NCBI RefSeq assembly: GCF_954871325.1
Contig: NC_088775.1
Location: forward strand, 13,741,561-13,805,560
DNA: 64,000 bases
DNA from: Gordionus sp. m RMFG-2023
Lineage: Eukaryota > Nematomorpha > Gordioida > Chordodea > Parachordodidae
Reading direction: 5' to 3'
Shown: in pieces, positions 12,440 to 22,800 of the stretch
Layout: each line of letters opens with the position of its first letter
Position numbering within the stretch: the first letter of the stretch is position 1
Position numbers and translations under genes: made by a program
The notes under the pieces: generated by a model
Seen by the model: only the letters and a program-made list of their open reading frames with translations
The model's database searches: none
What the model was told of the DNA's origin: nothing

Positions 12440-13187
12440 TTTATATCGTATAAACTACTTCCTTGACACTCTACTTACTTACATCCTAAACAGCTATTCG
12501 AGCCATACTTTTTTAAATTCAATAATAACATAATCGACTCTCAAGAGGGAATTCAACAAGGAGACCCCTTAGGCCCAGCCCTTTTGCATCGGGATCCACA
12601 AGATAATCCAGGAAATTCAATCTAAATCTATCCTTACCTTAAATTCCTGGTATCTTGATGACGGCATTGTCTCGGGCAACCTCTCCACAATCATGTCCAC
12701 CCCCCTCATCATTGAGAATCTCTCTCATATTACAGGACTATCTCTCAACCTCCCCAAATGTGAGATTTGCTTCCTAAATCCCATTTCTATCCCCTTAGAC
12801 ATGGTATATCACGTCATCAACAGAGAAGAAATGACATATCTTGGATCACCTATAGGGGGTGAAAAGGCTATTGAACAAATCCCTTAACAATTTATCCAAA
12901 TTAAACACATTATTTACTTCCTCGTCCATCAATATTTTTTTTTAATAAAAAAACTATTTCAATATGCCTAAAATCCTTTACGCCCTGATATCCTTTCCAA
13001 TATTTAAATGCCGCGACTTGCTCGTTTCCCATGAAACCCAAATTAAGGATCTCCTTGAAAAGATATTAAACGTAAAATTTTCCAAGTCATCCTGATTTCA
13101 GGCCACCCTCCCCAGTAAGTCTGATTGTATTGGTATCCGATCTCGATACAACTTTAACTCTCAGGCTTCTCGTCTTGCTGTTCAATC
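12440..13187 (+). pseudogene. LINE reverse transcriptase, 5' half of a split copy
   Basis: Plus-strand fragments read EGIQQGDPLGPAL (RT motif 4-like), then WYLDDG with the catalytic Asp pair (about 12650), then a block with LSLNLPKCE and YLGSPIGG (12693-12887). After a low-complexity gap comes ATLPSKSDCIGIRSRYNFNS (about 13100-13160). This order is typical of non-LTR retrotransposon RTs of a family common in invertebrates. The frame is broken by at least two shifts and a stop. The copy breaks off at 13187, where a hAT element begins; its continuation lies at 18731. Confidence 0.85.
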
Positions 13188-13245
13188 CAGCGTCTACATG
13201 GCCGGAGAGGGTAGGAGACAAATGCCTCCAAAATATTTTGGCATT

Positions 13246-13362
13246 TTGGGGGGTAGGTATTGATTTTTTGGGGGTTGATATTGATTTTTTGGGGGTAGGC
13301 ATTAATTTTTTGGGGGTAGGTATTGATTTTTTTTTGGGGGGGGGGATAGGGGGGGGGGTAAT
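13246..13362. repeat. G-rich 22-bp minisatellite
   Basis: The unit GGGGGTAGGTATTGATTTTTT and close variants repeat four to five times, ending in long G runs (about 13335-13362). It lies just inside the left end of the 5.5-kb hAT. The other members of that family also have G-rich left ends. The G runs could form quadruplexes; this is inference. Confidence 0.8.
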
Positions 13363-13379
13363 TTTTGATTTATAATCTT

Positions 13380-14915
13380 TTTAAATCCATTAATTGATAC
13401 GATGTTATCGTTGATTTTCTAACAAATGTCAATTAAAGTAAAGATATTTTTCAATTAATAAATAATATAAACTTTCTTTATGAACCATTTTCATTTACCA
13501 TTTTATCAAGTTAATATTTACACATTTCATATTTGGTACTTTTCTTAGAGGTTAATATATTTATATCATGTTTTTTAATAAATTTATAAATTTTTTTTAG
13601 CAGGATAAATTTTGGAAGTAATTTTTTTAGTCATGCTTAAAAACATATACCAACAAGCAAAGAATAATAAAAAACAAAATATGTAAAAAATAATTAATTA
13701 TTTCATTCTAGATGCCAAGTAACATAACTTTATTTAAAGTGAAATGTGATTATATTAATTGTAAAACTTCTAAAATAAGAAGTGACAAAATACATGAACA
13801 TTATAAACATCCTCATGTAAAGCCAGCTGATATGAAATTTACAAAGTTAGCCATCAAAAGAGATAATAATATTTGGGTATCCTTAAATTGTGATATTCCA
13901 TATAATATAACAAATGGACTTGAAACCCAGTTGCAAAAAAAGACAATCTTACTTCCGAAAAGTAATATTTTTAATTTATTATTGTAACTAAAGACAATAA
14001 ATTTTATTGAAAATATAAAATTTGTGAATTAATAGAAACTGATTTTTTATTAAAAATTTTACCAATATATTAAAATAAAAAGTAGGCAGGGTATAGAGAA
14101 AATAAATTATATATTTTATCATTAAACATCTTTTTTAACTCTTTATCACACTATTTTTATATTCTATATATATACTTTAAGTTCAATTTAACAATATGTT
14201 TAATAGTTTAATTAATAATAATAATTTAAAACCAAAGTATTAAAAAAACTTATTAAGTTAATATAATGTAGTAAAATAATAAAAGTAAGGTAATGTTAAT
14301 TTCTAAGAATTTTTAAATTTAAATCTTTTCATCATCTTTAATTGAATTAAGAGTTCTTTTACATTTTTTTATATAAATTTTATAAAATATGAATTGGATT
14401 CAACTATTTTCAAAATGTTATATATGTGAATTTCATCCCCTTTATTTACATTATGTGTTATATTAGATATGTTTATATTATTATCATTGTTTATTTAGCT
14501 ATTAGAATTTCTTTAGATAATATACTTTCATCATGAATTTCACAATTTTATTTAAACTAATTTTTATTTATAAGATTACAATTGTTTTTACAGTCATTAT
14601 AATATCTTTTATGATTTCTTCATGTGATCGCAGTTTTATATTAATCTGCATCTATTATGCCTATGAATCTTTCAAGTATATTTTCAAAATGTTTTAACAA
14701 GATCTTCCTAACAAAAACATTTTATTAATGTTTATGATTAATGCGTTCAAAATTTGTGAATTCCCTTTTTATTCTACATTCACTTGTGCTGTACCTATCA
14801 CTTGTATCGTCTTGCCATTGTAACCTGATAACTTTATAAGTTTTTAATAAATGTTTTAATTCTACAAGAATACATGATTGAGAAAACAGCATTAAAAATA
14901 TTATCGTAGTTAAGA
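13380..14915. other. hAT interior, function unclear
   Basis: A 91-codon open frame at 13712-13987 (+) contains CDYINC followed by spaced His residues (IHEHYKHPH), perhaps a degraded zinc-finger exon of the transposon. I do not recognise it. The rest is AT-rich with no further coding sign. Confidence 0.35.
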
Positions 14916-14917
14916 AA

Positions 14918-15400
14918 AAAATTACCATTTGGATAAAATTTTATTAAAAATATAGTTTTTCATAAGGAAGCAAATTATAACTCCTCTTTATTTATAGAAA
15001 TTTCAGTTATTGAAGATTCACAAATTGTATTATCTCCTTATCCAATCCCCAGTTCCGGTGAGGCGTTTACTTTGCATGATGAGGAATTTAATTAAATACG
15101 AATTATATGATAACTTTTGAAGGAAATAAATTATGATTATGAGGTTATTCAAATATTTCCAAAATTTATTAAAAACTTAATTATAATGTAGTAATAAAAT
15201 GACCATTTGACTAAAATTAAAAATATCATAAGTAAACAAATTATACTCTTTATTTATAGCAAATCTCCATTATTGAAGATTCACAAATTGTATTATCTCC
15301 TCATCCAATCCCCAGTTCCAGTGAGGCTCTTACTTTGCATGAGGTATTTAATTTAAATAAAATTTATATAATAACTTTTGAAGGGAATAAATTATGAGGA
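14918..15400. repeat. Tandem duplication, about 263 bp, including an exon-like block
   Basis: The block around 15007-15090 recurs at 15270-15340, offset 263 bp. It includes the same upstream TTTATAG acceptor-like sequence and the reading EDSQIVLSP(Y/H)PIPSS. The flanking ACCATTTG and GAATAAATTATGA stretches are also duplicated. In the second copy the block ends GAG|GTATTT, a possible donor; the first copy reads GAG|GAATTT. This looks like a duplicated small exon of the hAT transposase gene. Confidence 0.7.
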
Positions 15401-15419
15401 TATTCAAGTCTTATTCAGC

Positions 15420-18140
15420 TATACAAAAAGAAGGAACCAAATGACCCATTTCACTTCATATTATTTAGGATGACAAATATTTTGATTAATTTCATAATTG
15501 CTGTAGGCCCATGTCAGCCATGTATAAATAAATTTCAATATCCTGTTACTCACAAGAGGTTTAATATATAATTTTCATTAATTATTACCCATCCATTATT
15601 TCTTAACCAGTATTTATTTTTTTTACTTTTTAAACAGGAGCATGAATATAACCTATTATAGAAAGGTTAATATAGATGGTTCCCTCAACCCCAGAAATTG
15701 GCTATCTTATAGCACTACTTTAGACAAAGTCTTTTGTCTATATTGTATTATGTTTGGTGGCCCTAAGTCCTATACTTTTTGGACTCAACTTGGAGTAGAT
15801 AATTGGAAAAACATTAAGCGTGACTTAGAGAGACACGAAACATCTTCTCTTCATAAAGATTATGAATATGCAAACATGACTTGGTTTGCAAATAAGCGCA
15901 TTCAAGATCATTTTCTATCAAATAAGCTTGATATAATCATGGGAAATCGTAATGTAGTTCATAATAGTATCGATGCCATTATGTACCTTATAAAATTTAA
16001 TATAGCCTTTTGGGGTTCTAATTCAAATGAAGGTAATTTTATGTGCCTCATAAAATTAATGGCAAAAACGGTTCCAACTTTACGTGCATACATGGATAAC
16101 AACGTAAAATTGCGGAGAAAAAAATCAGATAAAATTTCGAGCCCTTATATAAATTTTCTGTCATATGGTGTGAAAAAAATAACTGAAATTATTAAAATAA
16201 AAATACAAAAAGCATTATTCAAAAAATTAAAGAGAATCGTGCCTATAGCATCATATTAGATGGAACATATGATGTGTCTAAAAAAGAATGCATAGCTTTG
16301 CTTGTACGGTATATAGAAGATGATCTGCATCCACATCCTGTAGAAAAAATCATACATGTTTTTACAACATCAGAAACCAGTGGGGAAAATATAAAGAAAC
16401 AAGTTTTTTCTAAGTTTAATGATCTTGGTCTTCCTCTTGATTATTTGGTTGGGCAAAGTATGGATGGTGTAGGGAATATGAGAGGAGTATACAAAGGAAT
16501 GCAGGCTTTAATATTGAAAGAGGCTCCAAAAGCCATCTATATTTGGTGCCATGCACATCGGCTAAATTTCGTAGTTGCTCATGTTTGTGGATGCAAAAGA
16601 AATGAAAAAGGCAATGGGAATATTAGATGAGTTATATAATTTAATGAATGGAGTTAGACGTCAAGGTGTGCTTGTTAAATATCAAATGATAAATTCCAAG
16701 AAATCTTTTAAAAGAATTAAAAACACAACAAGGTAAATAAAATATTTTTAATAAAACTTATATATTTTCAGAAATTGGTCATCATTCTATCTGTAGAAAT
16801 CTTTTTAGATGTTTATGAACATATTTAAGCATCATTAGTTGAATTAAAAGATTCTAATGACCCAATCACCTCTTCCATTGCCGATCGATTATTAACTAGA
16901 AGTAAGGATGGAAATTTTATATTAAATTTATTTATTTTGAAAGAAATATTGAAATATACACATGAGGCTTGTATTGAAATGCAGGCAGTTGGTAATGATT
17001 TGGCTATGGTAACCAAATTAATACAACAAACAAAAAAATAATTACAAAGACTAAAAGGTTAATATTAGTTGCTATTTCTATAAATAATTTTAAAATATAG
17101 CTAATGGAGACAATATTTTTTTAAAATTACATTCCTATCTACTAGTTTTTTGAAGAAGAATAATGTGATAACTGATTTATATAATATGAAATCAATATTC
17201 AAATTGGATCAAACAGAATTCAATAATTATGTTGAATAAAAAAATACAAGTTGAATAAATTAAAATTTTTAAATTATTCCGCAGTAAACATAATCTATGC
17301 AATTCGATCATTCTTAGAGCTCTTAGATCTACTCAAATCCCCTCCACTCTTGAACCATCCGGTCTTTTCAGATGTGATGGGAATAGGCCTGACGGTATTT
17401 CTCAAATTCCTTGGAAGCGCGGTCAATTCCTGGTCTGGGACTACTCTTGCATTTCAAACAGTCAATATACTCGAGAAAAAGGAGACATTCAAAATAGCGA
17501 AATATTCCGAAATCTCTCAAGAATATATTTTCATCCACATTATTTCCACTACCCTTACTACTTTAGGGAAATATGCCTTATCCTTTTTCAAGGAACTCGG
17601 CTCCCACATTCGTCAACTAACCGGTGAACCCCGCAAGGGCTTCTTCTTAAGGCAAAGGCTCGCCATCGCAATACACAAGGCTAATTATATTAGCTTCATA
17701 GGCAGTCTCTTCCCACAAGATTATCCTTCCTAACCTCAATATTTTTTTTTCTTTTTTAACACCGTCACAAACATATCTTTCATTGCAAACGATCAAACTA
17801 CCGAATAAAAAATCAATAGCGAAATCATGACCAAAATAAAAAAATGGATAAATATTTTATATTACCATACCGACTTTTAAATCAATTAAATTCTTATTCT
17901 AATTTAAATTTATATAAATATTTATTAACCCTTTCTACAACTTCCTATTCAGCCAAAAGAGCTATGAGTAAAGTAAAAATAAACAAAACTCGAATGCGGA
18001 ATAAAATTTCGGACCCATTTTTAGAAAATTTACTGTTAATATCCAGCGAAATTGATGTTTTTGAAAAATACAATTGATGATATTATAATACAATTTGCAT
18101 TAACATCTATAAGGTTATCTAAATTATTAATAAAATAAGT
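15420..18140 (+). pseudogene. hAT transposase (TTF/ZMYM-type), broken and interrupted
   Basis: In order: a block with IAVGPCQPCINKFQYPV (about 15500-15550), which in this family precedes the TTF-type zinc finger; the finger region itself, with NPRNWLSYS and VFCLYCIMFGG (15642-15780) and a following His (ETSSLHKDYE); the catalytic-domain region with VGQSMDGVGNMRGVYKG and YIWCHAHRLNFVVAH (16274-16630); further conserved helices (about 16800-17040); and the hAT C-terminal dimerisation block LTLSTTSYSAKRAMSKVKI (17844-18077, frame continuing to a stop near 18138). Several stops and shifts, some perhaps introns, separate these blocks. A LINE fragment sits between the last two. The copy cannot encode an intact protein. 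Confidence 0.88.
17237..17840 (+). mobile_element. LINE 3' fragment nested in the hAT
   Basis: The open frame 17251-17733 ends IRQLTGEPRKGFFLRQRLAI followed by a short tail. This is the C-terminal region of the same LINE family as at 12440-13187 and 18731-19470 (compare KKMRQISGDPNE there). The Pro-Asp nuclease-like motif region is not conserved here. A 3' untranslated-like stretch runs to an A-rich end near 17840, next to hAT coding sequence. It therefore inserted into the hAT, dead on arrival in the usual LINE fashion. Confidence 0.8.
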
Positions 18141-18630
18141 AATGTATCTTTTTCACAGCGAATATATTACGCTTTTAAAAAATGTAAATTTAATTTAACA
18201 TTTTATTATTTCTATGCAAAATATACTATAATTCATTTTATTCTAATATTTTATATAATAACTCTATTTAAAATATATGTTTTTAATTAATAAAAAGGTA
18301 ATATAGGTATGTGGAATCAAGCTAAATATACCTCTTTAAAATTACTCGTCTTATATTTTACAATATTTTAGATTTTATAGAAATATTAATATGTTATCTC
18401 ATTTAATTCACTTATATATATTTTATGAAAAGAAAGTGAATATCAACCAAATTATGAAAAGATTGCATTATTTAAATATAAGTTGATTATCATCTACAAA
18501 TTAAAAAATTTTTTTTTGCCCTAAATAGGCTTGAAAGATTATAAATAGAATTATGTTGTAAAGTTATAAATAGTGGCTTATTATAAGATTTTTTAAATAC
18601 AAACACTATAACATCGTAGGTCTGTAAATT
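18140..18630. other. hAT 3' region, AT-rich
   Basis: Untranslated part of the 5.5-kb hAT. The last 90 bp (from about 18630, CGCGGCCGAAG...) match the right ends of the related MITEs at 31737-32234. Confidence 0.6.
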
Positions 18631-18730
18631 TCGCGGCCGAAGACCGCGTATTTTTTTAGGTAGATATGGGTAAATTTTGGAGGGGGTTTGCCTCCATCAA
18701 ATTTTCTGCTATGTAAACGCTGGTTAAATC

Positions 18731-19470
18731 TATCATATATAATAGATCCACTCTTTTAGATACTGACCTCTCGTAGGCCTTTGGGACAGCAAATGCCCAC
18801 TCACCCTTTGTCCTCCCGCATCTAGCATTCAAGAAGATCGGGATGCTCCTCTGATCGCACGTTTAGTTGAATACCTAATTTCTAACAGGCCCTTTGAGGA
18901 CAATCCCAATTATTTAGTATTATATGCAAGCTCAGGTTATAAATGGCAAGCCATCCCTAGTTCCAATCCTGGCCTTAATTTCCATAGCCCTCCGCCTTGG
19001 CTGTAATGCTGTGGTTCTCTCCATTTGCATCGACTGCAGCTATCCCATCGAATCGAAAGCTTACCATCCCTTACACTGTAAGTTCTCCCATGGACTACAA
19101 CCGCGTCATAAATCTATCACCTTCTCCTAGCTGCTCTTAAATAAGTTAATATTCCATCCACCCTCGAACCAGTGGGCCTCTCAAACGAAAACGCCATACG
19201 CCCCAATGTCATATCTCTCATTCCCTGGACCAATGGTCTTCCACTCGCTTGGGACTATACCTATGCCGATTTTTCTACCAAGTACAACCTTTCATTTTCT
19301 GCCATCGAAAAGGCCGAAATCCTAAAAAAAAACAGCCTTACCAACACCGTGTTTATTCCAATCGTTACCAATACCCTATGTTCGGAAGTTATGCACCCAA
19401 TTTCATTAAAACCATAGGAAAAAAAATGAGGCAGATCTCAGGGGATCCCAATGAATGATTTTACCTTAGT
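18731..19470 (+). pseudogene. LINE 3' half of the split copy: Cys-His motif and nuclease-like region
   Basis: Plus-strand fragments include YASSGYKWQAIPSSNPGLN (about 18920-18980), ALRLGCN, then a Cys-His cluster CIDCSYPIESKAYHPLHC (C-x2-C-x9-H-x3-C). The block 19172-19417 follows, with RPNVISLIPWTNGLPLAWDY and later IGKKMRQISGDPNE. A Cys-Cys-His-Cys cluster followed by an (R/K)PD...D motif is the layout of the restriction-like endonuclease of R2-type LINEs; here the PD is PN and the second Asp follows about 15 residues later. Calling it a nuclease is inference. Frames are broken. It continues the copy cut at 13187. Confidence 0.8.
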
Positions 19471-19844
19471 CAGCAGATTTCCCTGGTAAACTGCCGGTCC
19501 AATTTTTTAAGCATTCACAATCGAATTTATAATATCATATATTTTGATAATAATATATAAAATGTAGCCCCTCCCCCTACAATCCTCCCCTAACCTTCAA
19601 ATTTTTAAGCAGTGCACCACAAATTTTAGTCTAAACTATTTCCTAGAAGGGATGTTTCTTTATCGCTACATCACTATGGCTTTTCATATACCATTATACA
19701 AATGTTTTTCTATATTTTAAATCTATGCTTTAATAATGGTCCTTTATTCATCGATTGCATTTTTGGCTATTTTATAGGTATTGTTTAGCATTCTCCTGAT
19801 ATATTACAATTTTAACCGCGGTATTTTTAAATACTAACAAAAAT
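19471..19844 (+). promoter_or_regulatory. Presumed TPX2 upstream region
   Basis: Between the LINE remnant and the TPX2 start codon lies AT-rich sequence without coding signs. Promoter and 5' UTR of TPX2 presumably lie here, but no core promoter element can be named with confidence. Confidence 0.3.
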
Positions 19845-22800
19845 ATGTCAAGCTGGGATTTTGAAGCACCCCAATTTTATGATTTCGCTACAGGTGATAA
19901 ACCAGCAGGATCTGGTGATGAGTGGTTTGGTAAGATATTAAATATATGCAAAACTTGAAATCTTAAATAAAACAGATAAAAAATCAAAATCTCCGAGTGT
20001 AAGGCTGAGAAAAAGAATCTCAAATAAAAGTATACAATCAATAAATTAATATTTAGAGTTTTTAATTGTTAAAAGGTTTAACAGAAGACCCCATTAAAAT
20101 AATTACAAATGATAAAACAAAGTAATATATTTTAATGTAATTATTAACTGGTTATTGTAATAGCTCAAAAAAATTGCAACAAGAAAACATCAATAAGGAT
20201 TTGTCAAAAATGAATAATAATAAAGGAATTTATAAACAGAATTTAAGAAAAATACAAATTATAATGAAATCATGTACTGAACCAAAAAGTCCAATGCTTT
20301 CAACACGTTTAAGGATTAGGAATGACCTAAATTCTAATGTATTATAATTAATTAAAAGTCAAACCTTTTTAAATTTCAATCTCAGAAAGAAAATGTTATA
20401 ATAGCTAAACATAATCAAACCATTGGCAATAATGTAAAAAAATCTACAATTACCAAAATTATTCCCTTTAGCTTCGAAACAAAAGATATACTGATTAAAG
20501 CTAAAAGGGAGGAAGCAATAAAGAATGATCAGCTTACTCAAAAAATGAAACAAAAGGTCTGAAATTTCATATCACAATAATTACTGAAAATATTTTTAAT
20601 TAGACAACCTCTTTTTTAAGGAGGGGGCTTGGTGGGGGTAGGGATAATTATTTTTTGAAAATTTGCTCTCTTCATTAAGCCTTTATAATAATTCTTATAA
20701 AGAATAATACTATTTTATATATCAATTTTTAATTAAAAATTAATGAATTTTGAGCATAATTTAGTTAAAAATAAGTGTATATCCTATTTTTAAATAAAAA
20801 TTTCCTTATTAAGAAACACATTATAAATTGTGAACTAGCCCCCAAATCCCTCCCCCCCCCCCAGTTAGCCAGATCTTATAAAAAATATCTATCATAGTTA
20901 TAGACCTGCTCTCTTTTAATATTGGCACAATACTTTATATTCTTTTGTTTTACTTAAGGCTTATGAATTTAAAGCTAACCCAATTCCTAACATAAGACAA
21001 AAAGCAATAGAAAGATCAACCAAACCAACTACCAAACCTCATACATTTAATCTTAGAACTGAAATAAAAGCACAAAAGATCAACCAAATAAATGTAAATT
21101 TTTATAATTGAATATATTAAGATGAGATCTTATAAAAATTATATAACTAAGTATTTCTATATTTCAAAATAACATATTTAATAAATACAAATATTGGGCA
21201 TATTTCTAATTTTAAATTCTTTTATTTCCTTTATGCTTTGACATTATCTTAATAAGTATTTGAGAGATGATAAAAGTGTATAAGCTTTTACTTCTCAATC
21301 ATAAATTTTTTTATAACATAATAGTTAAAGCTATGTCAATACTAAAATGATTTTATTATAAATGATATTGACAGCTTTTTTATTTATAAACATCTTAAAA
21401 TATTGACATAGCTATAACATACTTAAAATATTTTTATGGTAACTTATTATTAACATCTATGATGGTTAAGCATTAAAATTTTATAGACTATTAGAGCTTT
21501 GTGTAAATCAATTTGATCCAAACCCATCCAAACTTGGTTTAGACTTGAGCAGGCATTTTCTTGAACTTGGTCAGATTTGGATTTTGTTTTTAAAATTTAT
21601 TTTGGACTTGGACCATCCATTTGTTTTTTTAACGTTTTTACAATAATTGTTTCTAAAAATTACCATAAAGTTAAGTACTTATCATTTTTTCAATTTTTGT
21701 TGAAAAATGAATTTTCATCAATCTGACTAGAAAAAAATGGATCTGGCTTAGACCGATTTCTAAATTAAAATTGTAGACTCATATCTTTGAGAAAAATATT
21801 TTCAGATTGGCCCAACAAAAATAATTTTATGATTCTATCCAAAAAACTGACTAACATATTCCAATTCGGAGATATAAATATTTATAACCAATCATTTTAG
21901 TATTGGCAAGGCACATTCATCAAAAATGAATATATTTATCTGATTCAATTCAAAATTTACAAATATGAATTTATCATACTATATTTATTTTTTAATATTT
22001 TTGTGTTGAATAATATATTTAAATTATTTTAAATATTATCAAATTTTTTGAAAAATAAATGGAAATGTCAGAATATACAATCAGTAAAATAGGAAATAAA
22101 AGTGCTCTATTACATCTTGTGAATGCCTATTTTTTATAGACATAAATTTGAGTAGCATAAATTGCATCTAAAACAAGAAACACTTGGGAAGACTTTTAAA
22201 AATGGCTTTTTAGAAATAGATTTTTTAGGGCTGTGCCGATATTAAATATCGGATCGGCACCGATATTTAGCGTTTCTAAAGATATCGGATAGCCGATACC
22301 TATAAAAACCCCGATCCGATCTTTTTACTTTTCTTTTTTTTTATATTTTATTTTATATTATACATTATTATAATATTTTCTAAATAATTTTTTTTAAACA
22401 ATGCAAATGCACAACATCTCTTAAATTTTATTTATTTTTTAAAATAGATTTATAATATTTTAAAAGTTTTTTTATATAAATAAAAAGGAACACCCAAAGT
22501 TTTATTTATTTTAAATCTTTTTAAATAATAACGCTAATTTTATTATTTATATTTTAAATATGGTATATTATTTATATTTTAAATAAAAGAATTTTTTTAA
22601 ATATGGTATATTATTTATATTTTAAATAAAAGAATTTTTTTAAATATGGTATATTATTTATGGAAATATTTTACAAAAGACAAAGATTATTTTGCAAAAT
22701 GCGTTATCTGCAGAAATCTTATTTCACGGGGATGAATAAAAACTAGCAATATCCGTAAACTTTTTTTAATATTGTAGAAATAAAAAAAATTGAATTAAAT

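Larger units (their letters stand above)
13188..18722 (+). mobile_element. hAT DNA transposon, 5.5 kb, inserted in a LINE
   Basis: The left end reads CAGCGTCTACATG and the right end, read inward, CAGCGTTTACATAG. The flanking 8-mers are GTTCAATC (13180-13187) and GTTAAATC (18723-18730), 7 of 8 identical, as expected for an aged hAT target duplication. The interior carries hAT transposase remains on the plus strand (about 15420-18140). LINE sequence stops at the left boundary and resumes after the right one in the same orientation, so the element split one LINE copy. Two shorter elements with the same ends occur at 31737-32234 and 59927-61033. Confidence 0.85.

Noticed and set aside
13087-13302. 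Repeat-containing frames at 13087-13302 (-) and 13130-13375 (+), with VGIDFLGVGINFLG-type repeats
   Set aside because: Products of the 22-bp G-rich minisatellite, not a protein.
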